Shown here piece after piece: positions 12,076-23,700 of a stretch of 64,000 bases of DNA (positions are counted from its first letter, which is position 1; each line of letters starts with the position of its first letter). The position numbers and the translations under genes are program-made. The stretch comes from Adiantum capillus-veneris (taxonomy: Eukaryota > Streptophyta > Polypodiopsida > Polypodiales > Pteridaceae), in assembly GCA_014529385.2 (NCBI GenBank), contig CM043945.1, forward strand, positions 143,412,741 through 143,476,740, in the 5' to 3' direction. Under the pieces are notes generated by a model. It worked only from the letters and a program-made list of their open reading frames with translations. It searched no databases and was not told the DNA's origin.

Positions 12076-12262
12076 TGTTGGGTTAAAGGCCTGTGTACCC
12101 GGCTGCCCGTTGTTCAGCCGCCCATGTACAACCATTCTTTTACTCATTCATAATAACTATACTCATAGCTACACATTGTAGTGTGAGTACCGCCCCGCCA
12201 CACACTGTGTCTATCTCCTTCTTCGTGCTGGCTCTCTGTGTGTGTGCTCTCCGATCCCAACA
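12076..12262 (+). repeat. Copia-1 3' LTR
   Basis: 187 bp with six substitutions from the 5' LTR and no indels. It is followed by target duplication CCACA at 12263-12267. Confidence 0.97.
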
Positions 12263-13641
12263 CCACAAGTACAATTAATTAGAATTAATTTGCACTAAAT
12301 GGGTGACATGTACATCAAGAAATCCCCACTGCTTGTTATTGCTGTCACACCCTAGACCCCAACCATACTCCCAGACATATCTTATGTTTTCTTTGGCCCG
12401 TCTATGTAAATAGGGTCGATTGCGGTGTGTGAAAGTTTTATGGGTTTACATGGCTTGGAGATAGGGTCTCTAATTGCTATTGGCTTGGTTCTCTTTTTCC
12501 CTTTATGTGCCGCCATGAGCTTGTCTCGAATTTGTTGTAGCTTAAATATGTCTCGAGTGATGCTCATCCTAGGTGTCTGCCTATACCCCTCCTTGTCAGC
12601 AATATTTACACAATTGTGGTTAATACTTTTATGTACTCTACCTACTTGTTGCCCCAATTGTTAGTGTATGACACCTATTTTCTATGGTACATACAATTTT
12701 TTAAAAATTTCGGCAGCATTCTGTTTGTAATACCACTCATTTTTCAAGAAAAACCATTGTTCACTTTTGACTTATGCCCTCACAGGAGGTAGTCATCAAA
12801 ACTCTTTCATACCTTGATCCTTAAAAATTCATTTTGGTACATTTAAAGATAATACTTTGAAGGAACTTCATATCCAAAAGAAATTTTGAAAGAGGTAACT
12901 TGTATACAATTTCTCATGTATCAAATTACATGGTTATTGCTTGCCTTCGTCATTTATGTTACTCCTCTTATATGGGTTTATTATCGATTGGAATGTATGC
13001 CACCCTTGCTCTATCATTCAAGTGACACACTTTGTTTGAAAATATAAATTTTGATACTTATTATCAGTTTTATGCTGCTACTCTTTATCATGTATGCTAT
13101 ATATTTTTTATTCTCAATCCCTTTTCTCCTATGCGTATGAGAGACTTCCCAAGTGTGTTATCCATTCATGTGTTTTTATATGCATATGTGGTTTTATACC
13201 CACCTATGTATGTGGACTCCCACACACACTCTATGTGTACTTATGGCCATGACCATCCCTGTTTTTACAGTTCTACGTGTGTAAACCTTGATGGTGGTTC
13301 TATTTTTGAGACAAAATATTTGGTATTTCCCAACCATCCGTGTGTACTTATTAAAGTTTCTATCATCAAGCCTTTTGTGTAGTGTATGAATTTAACCTCT
13401 GCCTATCGTGTGTGTGAGACTTCAATTATTGAATCCCTATATGTTCTACTTGCTTTTGCGTAGGCACTTGAACAAAAGAGAAATAACCACTTGATTATGT
13501 ATGCGAAAAAACAAAAAACCGATTACCTATGTGCTTGTTCATTTGCCGAGTATTTGAAGGTAGTCAGGGTAGGTGTTTCCACCCTTTGCAGTGTTGGAGT
13601 GCTTGTGCAACAAGAACCCAACCTTCTGTAGTGTTGTATGC

Positions 13642-13783
13642 TGTAGATGTGCTACTGGGACTTTTTTGCCTCTCTATTGAGAGTTAGCACAGTTGCTCTG
13701 AATAATTGAATATGTAGATGCGCTACTGGGGCTTTTTCCCTCTCTGTTGAGAGTTAGTGCAGTTGCTCTGAATAGTTGAATAG
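13642..13783. repeat. Two-copy 71-bp tandem repeat
   Basis: Copies start at 13642 and 13713, each beginning TGTAGATG(T/C)GCTACTGGG and ending GAATA(A/G)TTGAATA, with a few substitutions and one or two small indels. Related, more diverged GCGCTA...GAG(A/T)TTGT(A/G)GCTT units follow at 13840-13915, so the array was once longer. Confidence 0.85.
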
Positions 13784-14740
13784 CTCTATCAGCATATTTT
13801 GAACATGTGACACGCTAGCTATGAGATTTTACAGCATGCGCTATCGAGTTGTAGCTTATGATAATATGCGCAAACTGTGAGAGGTTTCTGCGTGCGCTAC
13901 AGAGTTGTGGCTTGTATGCTTTATTTATTAGCCTGCTCTTTGTTCAGTGCCTTAACTATTTGCGTTTGCTTTATTCTAGGCAAGTGGCACCGCCTACTAC
14001 AGCTAAGCCTCACTTACTGGCTTGACCTTGCCAGAGTATCTCTTTAAAGGATTTTTTAGGGATGATCTGTACCTTTTAACCCAGCTTCTTGTAAAAGATA
14101 TCTTAGCGCGATGTATATTGTGTGTTTAAAAAAAAAAACCCCGTATTTGGGCACTTTATGTAAAAAACACTTGCCACTGAATATGATAATTTTGTTTGGC
14201 TTCTACTCTACACAGTTTATGCTACGCTTGTGATGCATTCTTTTCAAAAAAACAATGTCGCGTATGATTTACGTTATGCAGTGCATACTGAAATCGTATG
14301 TCAAACGTATATAATATTTTGACCTCGGTGTCCTAACGGGCAATGTGCTCATACCTTCCTTAGTGTAAGCATGGCCATTCTTAGCCAATAATAACACCTT
14401 ATTATTTTAGGGGCATCCCCTTTGCACTAATTCAAAGAAAAATGCGATAATATCTCTAATATTGAGATTTCGCTTTCTTAGAAAAAAGGTTTGTACATGT
14501 TTTCCCTAGAGCCTTGCTCCATGTGAGGGTTTATTATTCAAAAAAACCATGGCTTTTATTAGCACACTTGATGTATTTCCTGGAGTCTACATCTTCTTCC
14601 GGTCACTGCTTGTCATTCGTCTGCCAATGAAGTAGTTGCATGTTGCCAAGTTAACTGATTAATAAAATTGTGGTGTCCCGTCCTCAGCTTATGTGCCATT
14701 TTATTCATATATGTTACTGCTACATTATGTATGCATAACT

Positions 14741-14864
<124 letters not shown>

Positions 14865-15523
14865 ATAGTGCCTCCCTTGACCTATCTGTACCAGAGCCAT
14901 GGAAACTCCAAGGTTTCTCTCTCTTTCTATCACCCAAGTGTGGTAGATTGGTTATGCCATTTCACTCTTGAATAACCATCTTAAATCAGTGATAGAAGAG
15001 GTCCAAGACAACAAATGTGGCTATAACTAGAGCTCTAAAATGAAGGCTGCACACGTGGTGATGGTGAAGGATAGGAGATCATAGACTACTAGAGTTCAGT
15101 GGACAGGTGCTTGCAAGCCAAATGGAAGACCTCTTAAAGTTGACATGAAGATAGAGACATAGAAAATAAGTGAGCATACATTAAATAAAGTCGAAAGGTC
15201 AATATGTTGTTGGAGTGTATTTTGTTTAGACAAGAACACACAGGGTGCCTTGCTGTGAGAGTCTCTATTGCTGAGATAGAGTAATCAAAGAAGAGAGTAG
15301 CAAAGTGTTGATTATCACCCATGTAGTGGAGAGAGACAAGTAGAAGCACATCTGAAGCCTCCAATACACCAAGAGATGAAATCCCAACAATGTTTTTACC
15401 CAAAATCTATTCAGAAACCTGTGTTCATCACCCTTTTGCATGAAAGAGAGCTATGGAGATATGATTATGAGGATGTTTTAATGACAGAGAGGCTAGGGAG
15501 AGAGAGGGATATAATAAAGAGAG

Positions 15524-16009
15524 TGTTATGGAATATATTTTATTATTTATTGCATCTGATAGGTGGAAAAGACTCGACTGAGCTAGGCCTATGCGAATGG
15601 AAATATATATATTGTACATTTTATTATTCAAGTGCTCTTTTATGAGCTTTGGCCATTTATGACCGACCGGCCAGTTTGTACTCAATTGGACCATTCAAGA
15701 AATATATAAATGAAACATGTGCAAGAGGGAAATGGTCACTCTTGCACGGGGGGAGATTGCACTTAGTGTCCGTGTTGTTTTTCTCTCCTCTTCCTCTCTT
15801 TGCTCTCGTCGTGCCAGGCGTAGCACTCCACTCTAAGAGGTGCGACTGCACATGTTCTCTTCCTCTCTCATGCTCGCTGTGTCTCTTTGTTTGCGTACAC
15901 CATTGATTATGTGCTATGCAAGGCATCAGGTATGTAGATTCGCTCATTTAGGATTAACAGTATGTTGTTTCGGGTATTTTGCAGGGCAGGCATGCAACCA
16001 TGTGTAGCA
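15524..16009 (+). repeat. Palindromic element, 5' LTR (left arm)
   Basis: 486 bp. It ends TGTGTAGCA at 16009. No primer binding site follows it, because the reverse LTR begins at 16011. Confidence 0.85.
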
Positions 16010-16010
16010 G

Positions 16011-16495
16011 TGGTACAGACGGATGCGTGGCTGCCCTGCAAAATACCCGAAACAACATACTGCTAATCATAAATGAGCGAATCTACATACTTGCCCCTCG
16101 CATAACACATAATCAACGGTGTACACGAACAGAAAGAGACAGGGAGCGTGAGAGAGGAAGAGAACATGCACAGGTGCACCTCCTAGAGCGGAGTGCTACG
16201 CATGGCACAGCGAGAGCGAAGAGAGGAAGAGGAGAGAAAAACAACATGGACACTGGGTGCAATCTCCCCCCGTGCAAGAGTGACCATTTCCCTCTTGCAT
16301 ATATTTCATTTATAGATTTCTTGAATGGTCAAATTGAGTACAAACTGGTCGGCTGGTCATAAATGGCCAAAGCTCATAAAAGAGCACTTGAATTATAAAA
16401 TGTACAATATATATTTCCATTCGCATAGGCCTAGCTCGTTCGAGTCTTTTCCACCTGCCAGCTATAGTAAATAATAAAATATCAATTCCATAACA
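16011..16495 (-). repeat. Palindromic element, inverted LTR (right arm)
   Basis: 485 bp on the minus strand, starting TGTTATGGAATTGATATT (at 16495) and ending GTCTGTACCA (at 16011), about 90% identical to the left arm. The two arms form a near-perfect 970-bp inverted repeat centred on 16010. Confidence 0.88.
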
Positions 16496-16605
16496 TACCT
16501 CTCCGTTGGAAAGCAATTGTCCTCAGTTGTTGCCAAGATAAAAAAATCTGCAAACCATACTTGTCGAAAATAGTGATTTGTATTCTCGTGGGAGTTCTCT
16601 AGTCA

Positions 16606-16905
16606 GTGCAGGTGGCCAACTCTCCAGCAAGGATGGGCCCTATAGCGTCCTATGAAGCCACTGTGATTAGGTTCTCAGCAAATCTATGGAAGCAGCTTGT
16701 GGGCGTTGCAGGAGCTCTCACCACCTATGCTCACTGCTCGTACTGCGTCCTCTTCGAGCTAGGCCTTTCAAGTTCCACAATTGACTTTCTTGATGAAAGG
16801 GAGGATGCAGAGTGGGAGACCTTCAAAATCGGGCAAGCAAGCTTGGGAGAAGAAGAGCTGTCAGCCCCTGAGGGCGGCATGTCTAATTGCAAGCCCCCTA
16901 GCTAA
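16606..16905 (+). CDS. Unrecognised 99-codon open frame inside the palindromic element
   Basis: An ATG-started frame rich in ordinary residues (ANLWKQLVGVAGAL, STIDFLDEREDAEWETF). It has no low-complexity bias and ends NCKPPS followed by TAG. I do not recognise a family. It sits in a GC-richer island (about 16590-17200) that differs from the AT-rich DNA on both sides, so it may be a captured host gene fragment carried by a non-autonomous element. It could equally be a chance frame. No start context, intron or partner gene supports expression. Confidence 0.3.
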   Translation: MQVANSPARMGPIASYEATVIRFSANLWKQLVGVAGALTTYAHCSYCVLFELGLSSSTIDFLDEREDAEWETFKIGQASLGEEELSAPEGGMSNCKPPS

Positions 16906-16919
16906 TTTGCATCCGGCTC

Positions 16920-19414
16920 TACTACCCTCTACCCCCGTCTCACCTCGGCCTTGGCTTTCCCAGCAGATGCATCGGCTGTAGGCCAAGCACAAGCATGGGA
17001 CGGCAATTGTCATTTGGCGTGCACCAATGGTTTGTGCATGCAAATCACCGAACATGAACCCCAGCAGTATTCGGCCCCAGCTTTTCAACCGTCAACCGTC
17101 CGACACGCCACATTCCTCTCTGGGACACACCAGCTTCTCTCCATCCGTCAGTTGCATGCATACTCACGACCACTTCTATCTTGAGCCCCCTTTTTTACCT
17201 CGTGCATGGAACACACACATGCATACCCAACAACAATAACAAAAAACACGTTATATAATTGTCTTCACAAGGACAAAATGACCTACAACATCACATTAGT
17301 GATACAATCTTGGGGGATCTAATACAATGTCTAGGTACACAATAAAATGAAATAAAGTACATGCTAAAATGAACATCAGTCTCTGGGGATGGTTGGCATC
17401 GGGTGCTATCCGAGGATGTATTGCATTGGTTGTTGAAGTACATCCTCAATGTTCGCCTCTATTAAAAAAAAAAAACTAGTCGTCTTGTACATCTCCCATG
17501 TTGTGCTAGAATAGTCCTTCTCCTCTGATGAAGCCTCCATCACTGTTGTGGTAGACATGGGCATCTAGCTCTCCCAAGCTTAATGGCTATGTCGGTCAAT
17601 AAACCTCTAGTATAGGTGGACTCTAAAGTCTGCTGTGAAATTTTCTCCTCTAAATGCGGAGTCTGAAGTCAATGAATTCCCTTTGTGAATGTCTCCCATT
17701 GTCTCATCTCCTTTAGAAAAAACAAAAGAAACTCTCCTTGTGTCTACGCAACTATAGCACAAACAACATAAGGAATCCTTGATCCTTATATCTCATGACT
17801 CTTCTCTGAATAGACAATGAAAGTGGCCTCATATCTCATGAATACTGGACAATGACATATGTGATGTAACTTTATGTTTTTCTCTATATGATACAACTAG
17901 AAAATCATAGCCTCTAGTGGTATTCCACACTTTGCCTCCTGATGTTGATTATGGAAATTGTCGCGGCAAAACATTTCACCTCATAATTGTTGACTAGCCA
18001 TCGTGACATTATTTTCTGCTACTAAAAAAGAATGCAAGCAGGCAACTTTGACTATAAACGAGCAGATAATGAATGTGTTATATAAATTTGTAGAATGGTT
18101 TGCAAGGCTAAGGTGATCAATGGATATTGGTCTCACATCAAAGATTTACTAAGCTTAATCAATAACTATTTGGGCCATGGGTCAAAAGATACCGAACTAT
18201 TAGACTCATCATTCCAAGATTCCTTACACATCAATTTGTTGCACATAGTTTCTCTTCAAATTTCAATTTCATCATTAAGGACTTTCAAGTGCTCATACAT
18301 ACTTGCCTAAATCCAACACAAAATCATCTTTACTGCTTTGCCTTTGAGAAGTCCTTTTGCAGATGAAGCTAAGTACAATGCTATCATATCAGGCAACCTC
18401 CATGTATGGAATTTCACTGCATTTCAATAATCTACATATTGTAAGGTCATTTTTAATTATCTTTGATGTGTAAGCTCTCTCTTTATGTATCTTTACACCC
18501 AAATACCATATATATAATACCCAAGATACTGCTTACTCTACTTATTTTCCTATCTTCACGACTCCAGATTTTCCACCACCTATTACAACAACTTTTACAT
18601 GACAATCCCCTAGTTAATATTGCTTTGATAAATCAATGCTCATTGTATTAAGCTGCGAGATCAATTATTTTTAAATTCATGGTTTGTACTTATATTTATT
18701 GAAACTTCTACTAAGATGAATTGTCAAGAAGCTATGCTACTACTTACATAAGCTCCGTTGATTTGAGATGATCGTCAACATTTGGTACATACTTTTGCAT
18801 TCTAACCTACTTCAATTTCATACCAGGCCGGTCATTGTTTTGTATTTTTTTATGCCTAGCCTAGTCCATTGGTCACAGACACACAGATTCGCCTATTTAG
18901 GCAGTGTATAGATATTCACCTTGGTGGAGATCCGCCGATTTAGGCAGCACATTGATAAATTGCAGATTCATAATTTTTAAACAATATCAAATGCAGATTC
19001 ATCGATTTAAGAGCACGTCTTACTGGTGTAGATTTTCCGCTTTACGCAACACCAATCACGAAATCATGCTGCAATGGCTAGCCACCATTGTAACTGGTAT
19101 GATTTTGTTGCTCGAGGATTTTGGATTTGGATATTTGGACTTTGAATTTGAAATGGGGCAGATATTTGGACTTAGATTTATGTGGGATTTGGACTTGGTA
19201 AATGACATTTTGCTGTCGCAACAATATTTATGAAATTGGATTTGAGATTGACGAGAATTGATTATGATAAGTGTGACCAATGATATCTTGATTCATCAGG
19301 GTATGTCATATACTGCTTATTCTAGTGGTATGGGATACTAGAATAGGTAGTATGTGGATGACGGTAGGCATAAGCAATGTCTTTTCGTTTCATAAATTTT
19401 TTTATTTTACAATG
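16920..19414. other. Interior of palindromic element, no recognised content
   Basis: AT-rich DNA without gag, pol or transposase motifs. A (A)n run lies at 17464-17474. Short repeats of GATT(C/T)(A/G)(C/T)C(G/T)ATTTA type occur at 18886-19005. Confidence 0.5.
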
Positions 19415-19490
19415 TGCTATTTTTGACAAGTATGGTTTGCAAATTTTTTATCTTCGCAACTGAGGACATTTGCTTTCCAACAGAGAGGTA

Positions 19491-20005
19491 TGTTATGGAA
19501 TTGGTATTTTATTATTTATTGCAGCTGACAGGTGGAAAAGACTTGACCGAGCTAGGCCTATGCGAATGGAAATATATATATTGTACATTCAAGTATATAT
19601 ATTGTACTTGAATATATATATATATTCAAGTGCTCTTTTATGAGCTTTGGCCATTTATGACCGGCCAGCCAGTTTGTACTCAATTTGACCATTCAAGAAA
19701 TCTATAAATGAAATACGTGCAAGAGGGAAATGGTTACTCTTGCGCGGGGGGAGATTGCACCCAGTGTCCGTGTTTTTTCTCTCCTCTTCCTCTCTTTGCT
19801 CTCGTTGTGCCAGGAGTAGCACTCCGCTCTAGGAGGTGCGCCCGTGCATGTTCTCTTCCTCTCTCACGCTCGCTGTCTCTCTCTGTTCGCGTACACCATT
19901 GATTGTGTGCTATGCGAGGCGTCAGGTATGTAGATTCACTCATTTATGATTAGTAGTATTTCATTTCGGGTATTTTGCAGGGTAGCCATGCATCTGTCTG
20001 TAGCA
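19491..20005 (+). repeat. Palindromic element, 3' LTR
   Basis: 515 bp, preceded by the purine-rich CAGAGAGGTA. It is longer than the 5' LTR because of an AT-rich expansion at about 19590-19628 containing TATATATATTGTACTTGA duplications. It is followed by target duplication GAGAG. Confidence 0.85.
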
Positions 20006-20629
20006 GAGAGTATAGTCAGCTTTGGATTAATAAAGTATAGGCTTATAAACCTCGCCTTAACGCTTCTTATTTCCCTCCCTGCTGGTCACTCCTTCTCCCA
20101 GCTTGCAGGTCACCCTTATTGTCTCCCATGATCTCATAGAACCACCCCTCTTTGTGAGAGATCTCAACACTTTCAATAACGCCTTTCCTTGCATGCTTGA
20201 GCTACCATCAAATCCATCTTTTGTACATAGCCTTCTCTCCTCTTGCTTATGGCCCTGCTTACAACCATCAAAGGGTGGGCCTCCCTCTCTCCTGCAACAA
20301 GTACCCACTCCAATCTTCACTGGTCCTTCCTTGGTGGCTAAGCATGGTCCATGAAGGCCAACCCTCCGTGCCAGTCCCGCCCTGCAGCAACAGGATGCTG
20401 ATGTACCAAAAACTTCAAAGTGTATTTTGTTTAGCCGGGAACACACGGGGTGCCTGGCTGTGAGACTCTCTGTTGCACAGATAGCGTAATCGAAGAAGAG
20501 AGTAGCAAAGTGCTGATTATCACCCGTGTAGCGGAGAGAGACAAGTAGAAGCACACCTGAAGCCTCCAATACACCAAGAGATAAAATCCCAACAATTGTT
20601 TTTACACAAAATCTATTCAAAAACCTGTG

Positions 20630-20647
20630 TTTTTTTTTTTTTTTTTT
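20630..20647 (-). other. LINE-B poly(A) tail
   Basis: Eighteen T on the plus strand, directly next to the target duplication: the 3' end of the reverse-transcribed RNA. Confidence 0.95.
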
Positions 20648-20780
20648 GAGAAAAATATCCTTCTATTAGTTAATGAAAACTGCCCATAGGGCTACATCCA
20701 CCTCTGCAAGAGAGGGCTACAACAAGCATGGTGGGGAGACTCTCCCAATGAAAAAACAGCATATGTACAATGGGGCTAAA

Positions 20781-23700
20781 TCAAGAGATGGGAGGAGGGA
20801 AAAGCCACACAGGTGGACAGTAGTGCCATCTGAGCACCCCCTGGACCATGGAGTAGAACGGCCCAGGGCACCAGAGTCGAAGGAAAGCCTCGCAGCGCTC
20901 CCGCATGCGGTCGGAGCTGCCCTGTAGTCCCTCAAGCTGTCCTCTGAGAGTATGGATCAGCTCTAGCCAAAAGTCACGAACAGTCTCTGCTGGTGGTACA
21001 AGGCGAGCCTCAAAGATGCGGAAACAACGGGCCCGCCAGATGAACCAGAGAGCTAGGCCGCTGATGAGCTCCCAACACTCCGCTCTCTCACTGCTCCACT
21101 CCTGTGCAGTAAGGTCTGTAGCAGGCTGGAGTGTAGGTCGACCCCCCTGTATCACTATCATCCTGCTGGTGGAAGATAGCTCAAACTAAAGTGTCGGGCC
21201 CGTCAGGGTGGACCAAGCCGCTACCCCCCAAGTGTACTGTCGAGCCGTGGAGAGGGCAGGCATCAGCCGAAGAACTCGTAGCCACACCTGCTGGGCCGAG
21301 GGACAGTCCCAAAGACAGTGACGCTGACTCTCCACCAACTGGTCACAGGCTGTACATGCGGTCGAGAGACCACTATGTACAAGCCAGCTCCCTACTGCTG
21401 TGGCTCTGTGTGAAACCAACCACTGGAACAAGGTGACGCGCCTCGGCTATCTAGAGTCCCACAGCCTCTGCCAAAAAGCTGCCAAGAACTCAACTGTGAG
21501 ACCCTCCTCCTGCCAATGACGTGCTGCAGCGGGGCGGGCCTCACTCTGTGCTGCAAGTATATGACGTCCAAGCCGAACAGTGTACTGAAAGAAAGGGACT
21601 CCTGGGCGGTCTGCAGAAGAGAATGGGTCCCTCCATAGCCACTCACCAGGATCCCACTGTACTCGTGCCAGTGGACAGCACTCCCAAGCCCATAGCCTCC
21701 AGTGTCCTGTCTCAAGAGCTGCTGGGTCAGGGTCTATGACGCAAGTCCTCCCACAGATGCCCACAACTCGGATCCTCTGGAAACAACACTCAGCTACCTG
21801 TGGGGCCTCTACTGCAACTCTCTGTAGTCATCCCCCACCCTGAAGCTCGAAGAACAGGGCTGGGACAGTCTTTGAGCAAGCCCTGACTGAAATGAGAACC
21901 TCCAGTCGTGTGAAGGCTCCCATCCACCGGGGTGCTACTGGCTCGAGAGGCGTGAGCCAGTCAGCTAGAACTGACTCTGAGATGTCCTGACACATGCTCT
22001 GAACCCCTCTCATGCCCTGTAGCTGGACAACCTGCACCTCCTCTGACAAACCTGTGAACTCTAGCCAGTCACCTAGAGAGCGCGTTGGACCTGCTGCCAT
22101 GGGACCCCAAGAAACATGAGACCTACTCCCAACCAAGTGGCCTCGCTGAGTGCTAACCATGGGGTTCCAGACGAGGGGCTGCCGTAGGCGCTCCTCCGTG
22201 CACGTCGGCTGTCTCTGCTCTAGGCCACGCCGTAATAGCTCCCAAGAAAGAAGCAGACTCACAGCGAATCGGTCCTCCAGTCTCCTGCTCAAACCAACTC
22301 GACGCAACTCTGTAAAGATCCATCTGGTCGAAGGTTGCCAAGGGCCTCCTGACTGAGGCACCCTGGCACGAAGCCTTTGCAACAAGAACTCCTTCCAGGG
22401 CTCCTCACCTGGAAGAAGTCCTCTGACGACGAACTTCCCAAGAAGGGCTCTGCTCTGCTGTGCTGGATCAATGATCCCAAGCCCTCCCTGAGAACAAGGA
22501 AGTGTGATGACCGACCAAGCCACCTTGGCTCGGGCAATCTGAGTGTCGCGACCTGACCAAAAGAAGTTCCTGATCAACCTCTGTACCTGGCTGATGCAAG
22601 AACTCGAGAAGATCCAGCAAGAAGTGATGTACCACATAGTCGCCAACAACACCTGGTTGGCAACTACTACTCTACCAGCCAGCGAAAGTCGGGCTGAGCT
22701 CCAATGTAACAACTTTCTCCTGATGGACAGGAGAAGAGGAGCAATCTGCTGCTCAGGGGACAAATCCAAACCAACCTGACAACCCAAGTACCGAACTGCA
22801 ATCCCTGGAGGAATCCACCTGAAACCCTCTCCTGGCATCCAATCTGGCACAGGAGCACTACCAACCGAGAAAGCCACTGTCTTTCTCCAGTTGATCAGTG
22901 CGCCCGATGCACAGCAGAAGGTCTCCAAAGCCTGCCCACATCTGTGTAAATTAGCCTCCTAGCCCTCTAAGTACAAGGCTGAGTCGTCGGCAAACTCAGC
23001 GTCCAGAAGCTCATCTCCTCGTAGAGGGAGTGCTAAGCCCCTCAAACCAACCTGCTGTGACACCAAAAATCTGCTCATCGCCTCCGCATAGAACAGAAAG
23101 AGAAAGGGGGCAAGAGGACAACCCTGTCTGACCGATCGTGTGAGCATGAAGCGCTCACCTCTACCTCCTGCCAAAAGCACCTGACTGTGAGCCTGTCTGT
23201 ACAAAGCTGACACCCCTCTGATCCAAGCCTCTGAGAAGCCCATCCTACGTAGCGTGCCCTCTAGAAAGTCCCAGTCGACTCTATCGTATGCCTTCTCAAA
23301 ATCGAGAAGAAGAATCACAAGGTCCTCCCCACGGAGCCGTGCAAGGGCAGAAGCCTCCCAAAAAGTGAAGATGTTGTCAAGGATACTGCGTTCCTTGACA
23401 AAACCTATCTGAGTCCCATGTCTAAGGCTCTCCAAAAGTGGTTGAATCCTCAAACTCAGAGACTTGGCAAGAATTTTGTAGGCTGAGTTGAGAATGGTGA
23501 TGGGGCGCCACTGTCGAATCTCATCCAAGGAGCCACCCTCCTTTGGAATGAGGTAAATCAGGCCCTCACTCATGCTATCCGGCATCACTCCTGTGTGCAG
23601 AATGTACTGAAAGGCACTACAAAGATCTGGGCCAAGCAGGTCCCAGTACTCCAAGAAGAAGCTGGGAGTCAGCCCATCCTCACCTGGACAGCTACCACGA

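Larger units (their letters stand above)
5008..12262 (+). mobile_element. Copia-1, Ty1/Copia LTR retrotransposon with nested solo LTR
   Basis: Two 187-bp LTRs (5008-5194, 12076-12262), each starting TGTTGGG and ending CCCAACA, bound the element. They are flanked by the perfect 5-bp duplication CCACA (5003-5007, 12263-12267). The order leader, gag, protease, integrase, RT, RNase H is that of Ty1/Copia. Six substitutions separate the LTRs (about 3.2%). The net length without the 1590-bp solo LTR and its duplicated CAGAC is about 5.66 kb. It is disabled by one stop, two frameshifts and the nested LTR. Confidence 0.97.
15524..20005 (+). mobile_element. Rearranged LTR retroelement with inverted LTR (palindromic element)
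   Basis: The terminal repeats are 15524-16009 and 19491-20005, both starting TGTTATGGAA and ending TGTAGCA. The insertion is flanked by the perfect duplication GAGAG (15519-15523, 20006-20010) within an LTR-L LTR. Directly after the 5' LTR, with one spacer base, lies a third LTR in reverse orientation (16011-16495). It is followed by 75-80 bp of reversed 3' interior that matches 19415-19490. No gag or pol domain is present, so the element is non-autonomous or a wreck. LTR divergence is roughly 9% by eye. Confidence 0.85.
15216..20404 (-). repeat. LTR-L third (truncated) LTR, split by the palindromic element
   Basis: 15216-15523 plus 20011-20404 together match the last 700 or so bp (minus-strand sense) of the other LTR-L copies at 20421-20616/27543-28050 and 30208-30900. 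It has more substitutions than the other copies. Its 5' part is missing; the break is at 20404, where it abuts an interior remnant of the adjacent copy. Confidence 0.8.

Noticed and set aside
12382-12657. Basic minus-strand 91-codon frame
   Set aside because: No ATG start, no recognised domain and no repeat partner; too weak to call a gene.
20057-20620. Minus-strand frames with MNRFCVKTIVGILSLGVLEASG, also seen at 30165-30434 and 15134-15403
   Set aside because: They lie in LTR-L LTR copies and recur because the LTR is repeated. Boundaries follow the repeat, not a gene.
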